Positions 51,116 through 61,429 of a DNA stretch of 64,000 nucleotides are shown piece by piece. Under the pieces are notes generated by a model. The model did not search any database. It saw only the letters and a list, made by a program, of their open reading frames with translations, and was not told where the DNA came from. Position 1 is the first letter of the stretch. Each line of letters opens with the position of its first letter. A program made the position numbers and the translations under genes. Origin of the DNA: Chloroflexota bacterium (GTDB lineage Bacteria; Chloroflexota; Chloroflexia; Chloroheliales; Chloroheliaceae); contig JAQBPB010000019.1 of the NCBI GenBank assembly GCA_028287745.1, positions 1-64,000 on the forward strand, given 5' to 3'.

Positions 51116-52369
51116 CTATACCTGGTAGGCCGGTTCGCCGTGCTGCGAGGTATCCAGGCCCAATACTTCTTCCTGGTCAGCTACCCGCAACCCGACAAAC
51201 AGGTTGAGTACTTTGAGAATGATAAAAGTCATGATGGCCGAGAAAGCGACTACGGCCAGGACTGCTAAAATCTGCTTGCCAAGTTGGTCGATGTTGCCGG
51301 TAATCAGGCCGTCCGCTCCGGCCGGGTTAACCGCCTTCTGGCAGAATATACCGGTCGCTATGGCACCCCAGATGCCGCCTACGCCGTGTACCGCGAAAAC
51401 GTCCAGCGCGTCGTCAACTTTGATAATGCTTTTAAGTTGGACCGCGAAGTAACATAGAATGCCGGCTACTAAACCGATCAAGATTGAGGCTTTCACATCC
51501 ACGAAGCCAGCCGCCGGAGTAATGGCGACCAACCCGGCGACTGCACCGGCAGCCGCACCCAGCACGCTGGGCTGTTTGTGGTGGGCCCAGCTGACCGTCA
51601 TCCAGGTCAACGCGCCCATCGCGGCAGCGGTATTGGTAGTGACAAAGGCGCTGGCGGCCAGCGCGCCGGAACCCAGGGCGCTACCGGCATTAAAGCCGAA
51701 CCAGCCGAACCACAGCAGGGCCGCACCCAACACGGTCATAGTCGCATCGTGAGGATCCATTTTCTCTTTACCGAAGCCAATCCGGCGTCCCAGAACAACC
51801 GCCGCGACCAGGGCCGAAACACCGCTGGTAATATGGACGACCGTTCCACCGGCGAAGTCCAGTGCGCCAATACCGCGCAACCAGCCGCCGGTACCCCAGA
51901 CCCAGTGCGCCACCGGATCGTATACGAAAGTTGCCCAGAGCAAGCTGAAAATTACAAAAGCCTTAAAACGTTTGCGTTCGGCGAAAGCTCCGGTAATCAG
52001 GGCCGGGGTAATTACTGCGAACATACCCTGGTAAACCATAAACAAAAGGTGCGGTACGGTTGCCGCATAGTCTGCATTGGGCGCTGTGCCCACGCCTTCC
52101 AGGCCAACCCAGCCAAGACCGCCAATTATTCCAAAGCCACCTGCGTCCGGGCTGAAAGCCAGCGAGTAGCCCCACAGTACCCACTGGACACTGATCAGGG
52201 CCAACATAAAGAAACTATGCATTATTGTGGAAAGTACGTTCTTACTTCTAACCAATCCACCATAGAAAAAGCCCAGGGCCGGGGTCATTAACATCACCAG
52301 GGCAGCACTAACCAATAACCAGGCTGTATCGCCGGTATCAATTGTGGGCGGTGTTACTTGCATCAACAT
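51116..52369 (-). CDS. amt: ammonium transporter (Amt family)
   Basis: 417 residues, eleven membrane helices. Hallmarks: ALVMLMTPALGFFYGGLVR, the pore His pair in VVHITSGVSALV and FAVHGVGGIWGAI, GAFAERKRFKAF and FNAGSALG. It conducts ammonia/ammonium. The short C-terminal tail (ADQEEVLGLDTSQHGEPAYQV) is the usual GlnK-binding region, yet no glnK/glnB gene is in the window. Start may be the ATG at 52369 or 52363, both behind GAGGAG/AAGGA. Confidence 0.95.
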   Translation of the reverse strand: MLMQVTPPTIDTGDTAWLLVSAALVMLMTPALGFFYGGLVRSKNVLSTIMHSFFMLALISVQWVLWGYSLAFSPDAGGFGIIGGLGWVGLEGVGTAPNADYAATVPHLLFMVYQGMFAVITPALITGAFAERKRFKAFVIFSLLWATFVYDPVAHWVWGTGGWLRGIGALDFAGGTVVHITSGVSALVAAVVLGRRIGFGKEKMDPHDATMTVLGAALLWFGWFGFNAGSALGSGALAASAFVTTNTAAAMGALTWMTVSWAHHKQPSVLGAAAGAVAGLVAITPAAGFVDVKASILIGLVAGILCYFAVQLKSIIKVDDALDVFAVHGVGGIWGAIATGIFCQKAVNPAGADGLITGNIDQLGKQILAVLAVVAFSAIMTFIILKVLNLFVGLRVADQEEVLGLDTSQHGEPAYQV

Positions 52370-52661
52370 TCCTTATTATCTCCTCTTTTCAAAATTAAAC
52401 TGACGCATGCCCCGTTGCTTTGTCCTACAAACACATCTATGTGTTACGCGTTGCTTTACCACTTACCTTGTTTTAGCTTGTGAATTTCTTGCCATACCTA
52501 TTATTTTGTAAACTGCCTGGCTAATAGCTTGTTTTGAGTAATAAAGTGATGCTTTATTTTCACAAATTGTGCGGTTTGTATCAATGTACGGGTGTTCCAT
52601 ATTTCAGGCATTAATATTGTACATTTTGCACATAAGTTTGTGAGTAGATGAAATTTCTACC

Positions 52662-52677
52662 TGGCATAGGTCTTGCT
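52662..52677 (+). promoter_or_regulatory. sigma54-like promoter element
   Basis: TGGCATAGGTCTTGCT keeps the invariant GG (52663-52664) and GC (52675-52676) ten bases apart. The predicted start is near 52688. Sigma54 is not universal in this phylum and no rpoN is in the window, so this is tentative. Confidence 0.35.
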
Positions 52678-52705
52678 TTAGGTATTAAAGCAAATAAGGC
52701 TAAAT

Positions 52706-52726
52706 CTTTTAAGGGACCCTTAAAAG
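52706..52726. repeat. operator-like palindrome
   Basis: CTTTTAAGGG and CCCTTAAAAG form a perfect 10-bp dyad around one base, 70 bases before the methyltransferase start and 18 bases past the predicted sigma54-type start site. Confidence 0.55.
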
Positions 52727-52795
52727 TTCGTCCACTTTTCAAAAAATTTTTCTGTTTGACGCGTTGCGTTAACCGTGAGGAGTACCTACAGGCCG

Positions 52796-53884
52796 ATGTT
52801 ATTAGCGCTCAACCAGTTTAAAAATCTTTTACACCAGGTAAAGACCAGCGTAAAAGCAACCCGCTTAAAGCCGGAAGCTTTCAAAGAACTGGCCCAGACA
52901 ACCAGGACCAAAGGTACCCCTGCGCCCGAAAGCGACACGCCGCTCTTCCAGAATCCGTTCAGGCTGTCCGACCTGGAAGTTTTTGACGATAAGACCCTTA
53001 AAGAACTCTTTCGTAAAGATAGTTTTGGTGTTTCGCTAAAAGAACTGGCCCTGAGCTTGCACGGTACCGACCAGGCCCTGAGCCGTAAAATTGGCCGCCA
53101 GATGTCTTATGCCCGCCGGTTGCGCTTCCGGCGCGAACTTAACCGGCCCGCCTCGCTGCCTAAAATTCAGGCCGCCCGCCAAAAGCTATTGGATGGCCTG
53201 TTCTGGGAACTTACCTATTGGAAAACTCCTGAACTTTATGAAGAACTGACCGCCGGGGAAAGATTGCATCCCGGTATTTTCAAAGACCTGGCGCCTTCTA
53301 TCCGGGGCAAGCAAGTCCTGGACGCAGGGGCCGGTAGCGGCCGCGCTTCTATGGAAAGCTTGCGCCACGGGGCGGGCATGGTGTACGCGGTCGAGCCGTC
53401 ACCAGGCCTGCTGCAACTTTTAGAGAATAAATTAAAGGATCAACCGGTCCAGAACCGGATTAAGCCTTTGCAGGGCCGGTTCGATAACCTGCCCCTGGAC
53501 GATGATAGTGTTGACCTGGCCCTCTCCTGTTCGGCTTTTACGGCCGACCCCGAACAGGGCGGTGAACCCGGCCTGAAAGAACTTATCCGCGTAACCCGTA
53601 ACGGTGGTAAAATTGTGCTGATCTGGCCTCGGCCGGAAGATTATGATTGGCTGGCCCAGCACGGGTTTTCTTATGTGGCGCTGCCGGGACGCGATAATAT
53701 GAAGGTTTCTTTTCCTAATATGAAGACGGCCTGGAAAATCGCCCGGCGCTTTTATGCCAGGAACGAAAGACTCCAAAAATATCTCAAGGAACGTAAGCAG
53801 CCGGAGGTACCTTTTTCGGTGCTGGGCTTTAATCCTCCCCACGACTATTGCTGGCTAGAAGTTAAAAAAGAAGTTATGAGTTAG
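52796..53884 (+). CDS. methyltransferase with N-terminal FliG C-terminal-like domain
   Basis: 362 residues from ATG at 52796 (a GTG at 52775 is also possible). Residues about 57-137 resemble the FliG C-terminal domain: LSDLEVFDDKTLKELF, LKELALSLHGTDQALSRKIG and MSYARRLRFRRELN, in the order of FliG IVLLDDRDIQ, DLALALKGASEELKEKI and MSKRAAELL. Residues 170-362 are a class I SAM methyltransferase: motif I VLDAGAGSGRASME, acidic VYAVEPSPG, DDDSVDLALSCSAF and KIVLIWPRP. No flagellar gene is in the window. The domain may have been recruited as a protein-interaction module. Substrate unknown. Confidence 0.7.
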   Translation: MLLALNQFKNLLHQVKTSVKATRLKPEAFKELAQTTRTKGTPAPESDTPLFQNPFRLSDLEVFDDKTLKELFRKDSFGVSLKELALSLHGTDQALSRKIGRQMSYARRLRFRRELNRPASLPKIQAARQKLLDGLFWELTYWKTPELYEELTAGERLHPGIFKDLAPSIRGKQVLDAGAGSGRASMESLRHGAGMVYAVEPSPGLLQLLENKLKDQPVQNRIKPLQGRFDNLPLDDDSVDLALSCSAFTADPEQGGEPGLKELIRVTRNGGKIVLIWPRPEDYDWLAQHGFSYVALPGRDNMKVSFPNMKTAWKIARRFYARNERLQKYLKERKQPEVPFSVLGFNPPHDYCWLEVKKEVMS

Positions 53885-53953
53885 CCGGTCAGGCACATTT
53901 AGCTACAAATGCGTCTCACGTTAAAACAGCTGACAGAATAAGGGGTTATTACA

Positions 53954-55558
53954 ATGGCATCTACGTTAGAGGCGGATACCCGCCAGGCCAGGGCCGCGCA
54001 GCCTGACCAGTTTCACCAACGCCGCGCACTCTGGAATAATGGTCCGATTATTCAAATGCAGGATGCAGGTAAGAGTTTTGGTAAGGATAAAGTAGTCGTC
54101 CACGACTTGAATTTTGAGGTTACGCCCGGCCAGATTTTCTGTTTGCTGGGGCCGAGCGGCAGCGGTAAAAGCACCACCATGCGCATGTTAACCGGCCTGT
54201 ATAAGCCCAGCGAGGGTAAAGTTTCCGTCTTTGGGCAGGAGCCGCACAAATTCCACAAAAAATGGCGCGAGCGCATTGGCTATATGCCCCAGCAATTCGT
54301 CCTTTTCCCGGAAATTTCGACTATGGGTAACGTTAACTTCGTAGCTTCGGTCTACGGCATGAGCTGGTTCAGACGCCAGCCCAAAATCAAAAGGGCCCTG
54401 GAATTTGTTGACCTGTGGGAGTCTAGAAACAAGCTTGCTTCGCAGTTGTCGGGTGGTATGCAGCGCCGCCTGGAACTGGCCGCTACCCTGGTCCATAACC
54501 CTGAGCTTATTTTTGTGGATGAGCCGACCGCCGGTATTGACCCGATTTTGCGGTCGAAGTTCTGGGACCATTTCCGCGAATTACGCGACCAGGGCCGGAC
54601 TATTTTTGTGACGACCCAGTATGTGACCGAAGCCGATTATTGCGATAAGGTCGCAATTCTCAACCGGGGGCGCATCCTCGCCCTTGGCGAGCCGGAGCAA
54701 ATCCGCCGTGACGCCTTTGGTGGTGATGTAGTCAACCTCAGCCTGGAATTTGTCAGCCCGCAAGCCATTGAAATTATCCGGCACGTACCGGGTGTCACCT
54801 ATGTCCAGTTCCTCAATATGCAGGACCTGAAGTTAACTGTAAACGAAGGCGGTGAAACTGTTCCTTTAATTATTTCCGCTTTGCAGGAAGCCAATATTTC
54901 TGTTAAGTCTATCGAGCAATACCGGCCGGACTTTGAAGAAGTTTTTGTCCGGTTAATGGAACAAGACCGCCCTGATAATGAGGAACTGGACTCGGTTGTG
55001 CAGCAAAGAGCGGCCGATAATGCTCCCACGAAATCAGAACCGGTCGTTCCGGTCCCGGCGCCGGTAATAATCCATACTGAAAATCGCTCCCAGGCGCAGC
55101 CCCGGTCGGAAGAGTTTATACGGCCCCAGGTAGCGGTACAGCCGGAACCCCCGTTGCGGGCCCGTGAAATCAAACCTGCCCAGGCTCCCCGGCAGGCTAC
55201 CCCTCAACCGAAAACGCAACCGGGCCGCCAGGAACAGCCGGTACCGCCGGGTGGTCCGGCCGGTCCTATCGCGCCCAATCCCGATCCTTTACCCGGTCCC
55301 GGTGTGCCGGGCAGTCCTGATGCACCACCCTGGCCCGGTCCGGGCGGTCCGCCGGTCCTTGATCCGTCCAGGCAGGCTGTTCCGGGTAACCAGCCAGCCT
55401 CCCGGCGGCCGGTTATCGGCTCTTATAATTACCAGCCCAAATACCCGGTTGCCCCGGTCAAAGGCGATGTTGATCAAAATACCATGAAATTACCGGTTGT
55501 TTCGCCTGAAACACCCGGCAATGACCAGAAACCTGGTAACCAGGGAGCTAGCAAATAA
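53954..55558 (+). CDS. ABC-2 type transporter ATP-binding protein with Pro-rich tail
   Basis: 534 residues. Residues 30-270 are an ABC ATPase: Walker A GPSGSGKST at 66-74, signature LSGGMQRRLELAATL, Walker B ELIFVDEPTAGID and an H-loop in which the usual His is replaced (FVTTQYVTEADY). A DUF4162-like region (IIRHVPGVTYVQFL to FEEVFVRLMEQD) follows to about 340. The last 190 residues are rich in Pro, Gln, Ala and Gly and are probably unstructured, which is unusual for an ATPase. It overlaps or abuts the permease gene that follows. AAGGGG precedes the ATG. Confidence 0.9.
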   Translation: MASTLEADTRQARAAQPDQFHQRRALWNNGPIIQMQDAGKSFGKDKVVVHDLNFEVTPGQIFCLLGPSGSGKSTTMRMLTGLYKPSEGKVSVFGQEPHKFHKKWRERIGYMPQQFVLFPEISTMGNVNFVASVYGMSWFRRQPKIKRALEFVDLWESRNKLASQLSGGMQRRLELAATLVHNPELIFVDEPTAGIDPILRSKFWDHFRELRDQGRTIFVTTQYVTEADYCDKVAILNRGRILALGEPEQIRRDAFGGDVVNLSLEFVSPQAIEIIRHVPGVTYVQFLNMQDLKLTVNEGGETVPLIISALQEANISVKSIEQYRPDFEEVFVRLMEQDRPDNEELDSVVQQRAADNAPTKSEPVVPVPAPVIIHTENRSQAQPRSEEFIRPQVAVQPEPPLRAREIKPAQAPRQATPQPKTQPGRQEQPVPPGGPAGPIAPNPDPLPGPGVPGSPDAPPWPGPGGPPVLDPSRQAVPGNQPASRRPVIGSYNYQPKYPVAPVKGDVDQNTMKLPVVSPETPGNDQKPGNQGASK

Positions 55559-55559
55559 A

Positions 55560-57098
55560 ATGTTTAAATTAATCATCAGGACGCTGGCTTTCTGCCGCAA
55601 AGAACTTTCCAGTTCGGCCCGGCAGCCCCTAAAGATTCTAAGCCTGGTGCTGGGGCCATTTATCATTATGGCAATCTTTGCGACCGGCTATGTCGGCAAG
55701 AATAAGTTTGATACGGCTCTGGTGGTCCCGCAGAGGGAGGGTGTTTCTACCAGGCTGGAAGATTACGCCTCTTTCTCCAAGGATACTTTTAATATTGTGG
55801 AAGTATCGACCAACCGGAACGCGGTGGTCGATAAGCTCAAAGAAGGCAAATTGGGCGCGGTAATTGTGGTGCCGGATGATGCGATTGACCAGATCTATAA
55901 TGGCAAGAGCGCGCAGTTTCCGGTTTACTACCGCCAGTTAAGCCCTCTCCAGGCTAATTATATTGAATACAGCACCTATGTCTATGCGTCGGAGTTTGAT
56001 AAAGTAATCTTGCGCGAGTCGTTAGAGGCGGCCAAGCCCCAGACTACTCAGCTCAAGGATTACACTACTCAAATGAACGCTTCGACCGACCGGCTGCAAA
56101 GCGCCATGCAGAGCAATAATCAGGTGGCCGCGAAAACCGAAATTACCCGCATGCAAGCGGTGACGGCCCTGGCTAAACAGGGAACCGCCAGTCTGATTGT
56201 GCCGGGGGCTGGGCAGGGTAATACCCAGGAAAGCAAACTGATTTCTCAGAAGGTTTCACAGGGTATAGTGGGCAATCTAAACACCCGCATAGATACGATT
56301 GAGAAGCAAATCCAGGCCATTGACGATGGGCTGAACCGCAACGACCTGAATTCCAGCCAGCAGCAGAGCAACGTCAGCAAGCTGCGCGAGTCTAACCAGG
56401 CCCTGGCTACTGATGCTAACAAGATTGCCAATATTCCCCCGGCGGTGCTGGTCGAACCGGTCCTATCGAAGGCGCAAAACCTGGCGAGTACCCAGGCTTC
56501 CTTCGTCAATTTCTATTCTCCGGCAGTAGTAATTCTACTGCTCCAGCACATTGGCGTGACCCTGGCGGCGCTTTCGATTGTACGGGACCGGTCTTTGGGC
56601 GCGCTGGAAATCTTCCGGGTATCACCAATTAACCCGACCGAGATTTTAATCGGGAAGTTTCTGAGTTACATGATTCTGCTGATGATTGTCAGCGGCCTCT
56701 TGATAGCAGCTTTGAATGCTTTCCTGGGCGTGCCGTTTATCGGCGACCCCCTGCTGGTAGTGGGGGTACTGGCGTCATCCAGTTTTGCTTCAATTGGGCT
56801 GGGTTTCCTGATCGCCGGTTTTTCCCGTACGGAGACGCAGGCGGTTCAGTGGAGTATGCTTTTAATCCTGGCAAGCATTTTCTTTACCGGGTTTATAGTC
56901 CCGCTGGCCCAGTTCAATGAAGCTACACGCTATTTCTCGTACATTTTGCCGATGACCTTCGGGGCAACCAACTTGCAAGATGTAATGCTGGATAACCGTT
57001 GGCCTTCCTTGTTCTACCTGCTGATGCCGCTAGGTCTGGGCGTAATTTACTTCATGGTTGGCCGCTTTTTGTACAAACGGCAGTTTAGTATCAGCTAG
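55560..57098 (+). CDS. ABC-2 type transporter permease
   Basis: 512 residues from ATG at 55560, one base after the ATPase stop; a longer frame would overlap the ATPase tail. An N-terminal helix (LGPFIIMAIFATGYVG), then a large extracytoplasmic domain of about 280 residues with coiled-coil character (DTIEKQIQAIDDGLNRNDLN), then five to six membrane helices including VILLLQHIGVTLAALSIVRDRSLGALE, the typical ABC2_membrane_3 region. Substrate unknown. The architecture resembles YhgE/Pip or DrrB/NodJ-type exporters. Confidence 0.88.
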   Translation: MFKLIIRTLAFCRKELSSSARQPLKILSLVLGPFIIMAIFATGYVGKNKFDTALVVPQREGVSTRLEDYASFSKDTFNIVEVSTNRNAVVDKLKEGKLGAVIVVPDDAIDQIYNGKSAQFPVYYRQLSPLQANYIEYSTYVYASEFDKVILRESLEAAKPQTTQLKDYTTQMNASTDRLQSAMQSNNQVAAKTEITRMQAVTALAKQGTASLIVPGAGQGNTQESKLISQKVSQGIVGNLNTRIDTIEKQIQAIDDGLNRNDLNSSQQQSNVSKLRESNQALATDANKIANIPPAVLVEPVLSKAQNLASTQASFVNFYSPAVVILLLQHIGVTLAALSIVRDRSLGALEIFRVSPINPTEILIGKFLSYMILLMIVSGLLIAALNAFLGVPFIGDPLLVVGVLASSSFASIGLGFLIAGFSRTETQAVQWSMLLILASIFFTGFIVPLAQFNEATRYFSYILPMTFGATNLQDVMLDNRWPSLFYLLMPLGLGVIYFMVGRFLYKRQFSIS

Positions 57099-57167
57099 TT
57101 GAGAAGTAGCAACTGGTAAAAGAATAAGGGTTAAAATAATCATTGTATTGTAAGGAGAAAAAGAGCT

Positions 57168-57869
57168 ATGGCACAGAGTAATGATCCGGTAAAGGATGCT
57201 TTTAAGAGCCTTTTTGGGTTGGATAAAAAAGAGGAAGAACAAAAAGCCCAGGCCGAACAGGCCGCTGCTCCGGCTGAGCAAGCTCCATTACCGTCTTTGG
57301 AATATACGCCGCCCGCTCCGGCTGAACAGGCTCCCCTACCCTCACTGGAATATACGCCCCCGGTCGAGCAAGCTGCCGCTCCCCAGGATGACCGGACCAC
57401 GGATTTTCACCAGTCTATGGAGAGCCAGTCAGCCCAACCGGTCGCGTCCGATGTAGCTGCCCACGAACCGGCCCAGGCGGCCCCGGTGCCAGCCTCTAAC
57501 CCGGATGTTGAACAGATTAACGGTCACGCGGTCGGCTATGAATTCTTGCGCTACTACAAAGAACACCCCGAAATCGGCCAACCGGTGGACGCGCAGCACG
57601 GGAACGTGGGCGGCTACCAGATGTTCGAGAATGCTATTCTGCACTGGAATGGCTCGTCCGTCCGCGCTGAAAGTCGGGGCGGCCAGGGCCAGGGCAACCA
57701 GGGCGGCGGCCAGCGGACCTATACCGTTAACTCCGGGGATAGCCTTTCTGCGATTGCGCAGCAGCACTACGGTGACGCCAGCCAGTGGCAGCGTATTTTC
57801 AACGCCAACCGGGACAAGCTTTCCAATCCTGACCTGATTCATCCCGGCCAGGAGCTGATTATCCCCTGA
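57168..57869 (+). CDS. LysM-domain protein with EYTPP repeats
   Basis: 233 residues. The N-terminal 100 residues are Ala/Pro/Glu-rich and contain two nearly identical units PAEQAPLPSLEYTPP. Residues about 121-165 (EFLRYYKEHPEIGQPV...GGYQMFENAILHW) look like a short divergent copy of the FGYP repeat module. The C-terminal LysM domain (YTVNSGDSLSAIAQQHYGD...NPDLIHPGQELIIP) binds glycan such as peptidoglycan. No signal peptide or membrane segment is visible, which is odd for a LysM protein. It follows the ABC exporter genes by 69 bases with AAGGAG before the ATG. Confidence 0.82.
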   Translation: MAQSNDPVKDAFKSLFGLDKKEEEQKAQAEQAAAPAEQAPLPSLEYTPPAPAEQAPLPSLEYTPPVEQAAAPQDDRTTDFHQSMESQSAQPVASDVAAHEPAQAAPVPASNPDVEQINGHAVGYEFLRYYKEHPEIGQPVDAQHGNVGGYQMFENAILHWNGSSVRAESRGGQGQGNQGGGQRTYTVNSGDSLSAIAQQHYGDASQWQRIFNANRDKLSNPDLIHPGQELIIP

Positions 57870-57895
57870 TATCCGGGTGCTCGAAGTAAATAGTT

Positions 57896-57935
57896 AAAAA
57901 GAAGCGTCTTTAGGGATCTAAAGGTGCTTCTTTTT
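57896..57935 (+). terminator. intrinsic terminator of the ABC/LysM operon
   Basis: AAAAAGAAGC (57896-57905) pairs with GCTTCTTTTT (57926-57935), inner CTTTA/TAAAG helix, 26 bases after the LysM stop. Confidence 0.8.
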
Positions 57936-58017
57936 ATTCCTCCTTTAATACTTGCCGGGTACTTCTTGTTTCTCTATCGTATTTCACCTTTTTTCCCACC
58001 CTAATTTTTCGGCCTGT

Positions 58018-58050
58018 AAAAAACCCGTCGAAGGGGTTGACCGGTTTTTT
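58018..58050 (+). terminator. second hairpin terminator upstream of the VOC gene
   Basis: AAAAAACC (58018-58025) pairs with GGTTTTTT (58043-58050) and GTC with GAC inside, ending in T6. Confidence 0.6.
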
Positions 58051-58142
58051 ATTCTGAGCTATATTAGAACAAATGATTTACAAAGCTGTTTTGTCTAATC
58101 ACCGGCTTTATTCAGGTCCGCTGGTGGGAAAGGAGACTTATA

Positions 58143-58577
58143 ATGGCGACTTCATTCCAGGTAACTTTTGACTGTGCCAACCCGGCCAAACTCTCGGAGT
58201 TCTGGGCAATAGCGCTTGATTACAAAATCCAGGAGCCGCCACCCGGCTTTGAAAGCTGGCCCGCTTTCTTAAAGGCCCAGAATGTGCCGGAAGAAAAATG
58301 GGACTCTGCTTCGGCAGCGGTTGACCCGGAAGGGAAAGGCCCACGGCTCTTTTTTCAGAAAGTACCCGAAGGCAAGACGGTTAAGAACCGGGTCCACCTT
58401 GATGTTAATGTCGGCGGTGGTCACGGCACCCCGGTAATGGAACGCCGCCAGCGGGTCAACCGGAAGATTGAACAACTAACCGGCGCGGGCGCTACCAGAG
58501 TAAGCGAGTATAATGAGATGGGTGAATTTTGGGTCGTTATGCGCGACCCGGAAGGCAACGAGTTTTGCCTGCAATAA
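58143..58577 (+). CDS. VOC/glyoxalase-like protein
   Basis: 144 residues with the two beta-alpha-beta-beta-beta modules of the vicinal oxygen chelate fold: FDCANPAKLSEFWAIALDYKI, then RLFFQKVPEGK, RVHLDVNV and WVVMRDPEGNEFCLQ. The HLDV His and the closing Glu are possible metal ligands. This subgroup (Glyoxalase_6-like) is mostly uncharacterised. AAAGGAG precedes the ATG. Followed by a 19-bp perfect terminator. Confidence 0.87.
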   Translation: MATSFQVTFDCANPAKLSEFWAIALDYKIQEPPPGFESWPAFLKAQNVPEEKWDSASAAVDPEGKGPRLFFQKVPEGKTVKNRVHLDVNVGGGHGTPVMERRQRVNRKIEQLTGAGATRVSEYNEMGEFWVVMRDPEGNEFCLQ

Positions 58578-58593
58578 GCCAGGCTACTGAAAA

Positions 58594-58634
58594 CTAAAAA
58601 GACCCTTCGCCAGTCTGGCGAAGGGTCTTTTTAG
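58594..58634. terminator. bidirectional intrinsic terminator
   Basis: Perfect 19-bp stem (58594-58612 with 58616-58634) with loop GTC, between the VOC gene and the convergent metY gene. Confidence 0.88.
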
Positions 58635-58641
58635 TCCAAAC

Positions 58642-60003
<1,362 letters not shown>

Positions 60004-60004
<1 letters not shown>

Positions 60005-60032
60005 CATTAAACCAGCCTCGAAATTTTGTCAA
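60004..60032 (-). promoter_or_regulatory. metY promoter
   Basis: On the minus strand TTGACA (plus TGTCAA, 60027-60032), 17-base spacer, TAATGT (plus ACATTA, 60004-60009). The -35 overlaps the end of the metallophosphoesterase gene. Confidence 0.6.
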
Positions 60033-61393
60033 GCTTTTACCAATCGCAGTAAAAGGATTTCAGGCCGGGCTAAGAAACGCATTGGCGGGCCCACTACGCC
60101 CGCTCCCCGGTTGACATAGACCTGCATCCGGTCACCAACCCGATAATAGTGGCGGTACTGTGGGAAAATGGGCGAAACGACCAAATCTTCTATCACAGGA
60201 ATATAGACCTGCCCGCCGTGAGTATGCCCGCTTAACAGCAAGTCCGGCGAGGCACCGGCCACCTGGCGGGTAAAGGCCGGGTTGTGTGAAAGTAAAATAG
60301 AAGTGCCCTCGTAACGCCGCAGGGCCTCATCGCTCTGGAAGTTAGCCGCCCGGAGGGTTTTCCGCCAGTCATCGTTGTGGGTGCTGGAGTCATCGGTGCC
60401 CAGCAGCCAGAGGCTATCGCCGTTAAGTTCAATTTTAGTGGCCGTATTGCGCAATAGGGGCAGGCCGTATTTCTGCAACAAAGGCTCCAGGCGGCCCAGG
60501 TCGCTACCGTCCGACCAGTGATCATGATTACCGGTGACGCCATACAGGCCCAGGCGGCTGCCGTCGCGCAGTTTACCCAGGGTCTGGGCGGCCTGGTCAA
60601 AGTAATAATTCCCTCGCGAAACAAAATCGCCCGTAACAAAAGTCAGGTCCGGCTTCAGGGCGTTTACCTGGGCCACCATTTGGTCAATTTTCTCGGTAGA
60701 GGTGTAGGGGTCGATATGAATATCGCTGAGCTGGGCAATCGTCAGCCCTTCGAAAGCGGTAGGCAGGAAGGGTAGCTTTATATCCAGCCGGGTTATATCC
60801 GGGCTGGCCGGTTCGATAAAGAAAGAGTCGACGGTAAAAGCCCCAATCAAGGCCGTTTCAGTTACAAAGCGGCGGCGGCTGATTGGTTTTAATACCGGCT
60901 CAGGCTGCACCGGGCTAACCGGGGTCGCCGGGGAAATTTTGCCGGTAGTGGGGGGATTCTGGGGCGGATGCTCCAGTTCAGCCAGGTCCTGTTCTACCTC
61001 TTCCAGGTCGTGCTCGGCTTCAGCCGCCAGCCTGGCCCCGGCTGAATCTGGCCGGGTAAACAAACGGGTTAAATGCGGCCGGAAAAACCGGTGCAAGTGT
61101 AGAAAGGCCCGCCGGGGATGAAAGAGCAGCCAGAAGGTGCTCAGAGCGAAAATCAAAGCAATCACCAGGCGCAACGCGGTTGACATCCATTCCGCCGCCG
61201 GGCCTTGTAATTGGAGCCATTCGCCCGAATTCCCAATAAAGTAAGTCAAGCCAATTAAAAGCGCAAGGGCCGACATCAGCGAACCGAGCCAGAGCAACCC
61301 AATTCCTACGATCAGGGCTACCCGGTGTGCCACGGGCCTCGCAGGCCGGTCGGATGCTTCAGGCCGTTCCAGTCCTGCAGCAGACTTTTTCAA
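60029..61393 (-). CDS. membrane-anchored calcineurin-like metallophosphoesterase
   Basis: 454 residues from TTG at 61393, with GGGAGGAT five bases upstream. Two N-terminal membrane helices (ALIVGIGLLWLGSLMSALALL; STALRLVIALIFALSTFWLLF), an acidic linker, then a YkuE/LpxH-like phosphoesterase domain with the two-metal motifs DIHIDP, TGDFVSRG, GNHDHW, LLSHNP and GHTHGG. It probably acts on a phosphorylated lipid or nucleotide at the membrane. The stop codon lies within the metY promoter. It follows the sialidase-like gene by 36 bases. Confidence 0.9.
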   Translation of the reverse strand: MKKSAAGLERPEASDRPARPVAHRVALIVGIGLLWLGSLMSALALLIGLTYFIGNSGEWLQLQGPAAEWMSTALRLVIALIFALSTFWLLFHPRRAFLHLHRFFRPHLTRLFTRPDSAGARLAAEAEHDLEEVEQDLAELEHPPQNPPTTGKISPATPVSPVQPEPVLKPISRRRFVTETALIGAFTVDSFFIEPASPDITRLDIKLPFLPTAFEGLTIAQLSDIHIDPYTSTEKIDQMVAQVNALKPDLTFVTGDFVSRGNYYFDQAAQTLGKLRDGSRLGLYGVTGNHDHWSDGSDLGRLEPLLQKYGLPLLRNTATKIELNGDSLWLLGTDDSSTHNDDWRKTLRAANFQSDEALRRYEGTSILLSHNPAFTRQVAGASPDLLLSGHTHGGQVYIPVIEDLVVSPIFPQYRHYYRVGDRMQVYVNRGAGVVGPPMRFLARPEILLLRLVKA

Positions 61394-61429
61394 GTAAGAT
61401 CCTCCCCCGTTGCCGGTCTATCCGGTAGG

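Larger units (their letters stand above)
52370..52795. promoter_or_regulatory. divergent control region between amt and the FliG-like methyltransferase gene
   Basis: About 425 bases, AT-rich. It holds a sigma54-like element (52662-52677, plus strand), a 21-base palindrome (52706-52726), and two copies of ACGCGTTGC (52446-52454 and 52759-52767). No clear sigma70 hexamers were found for amt. Confidence 0.45.
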
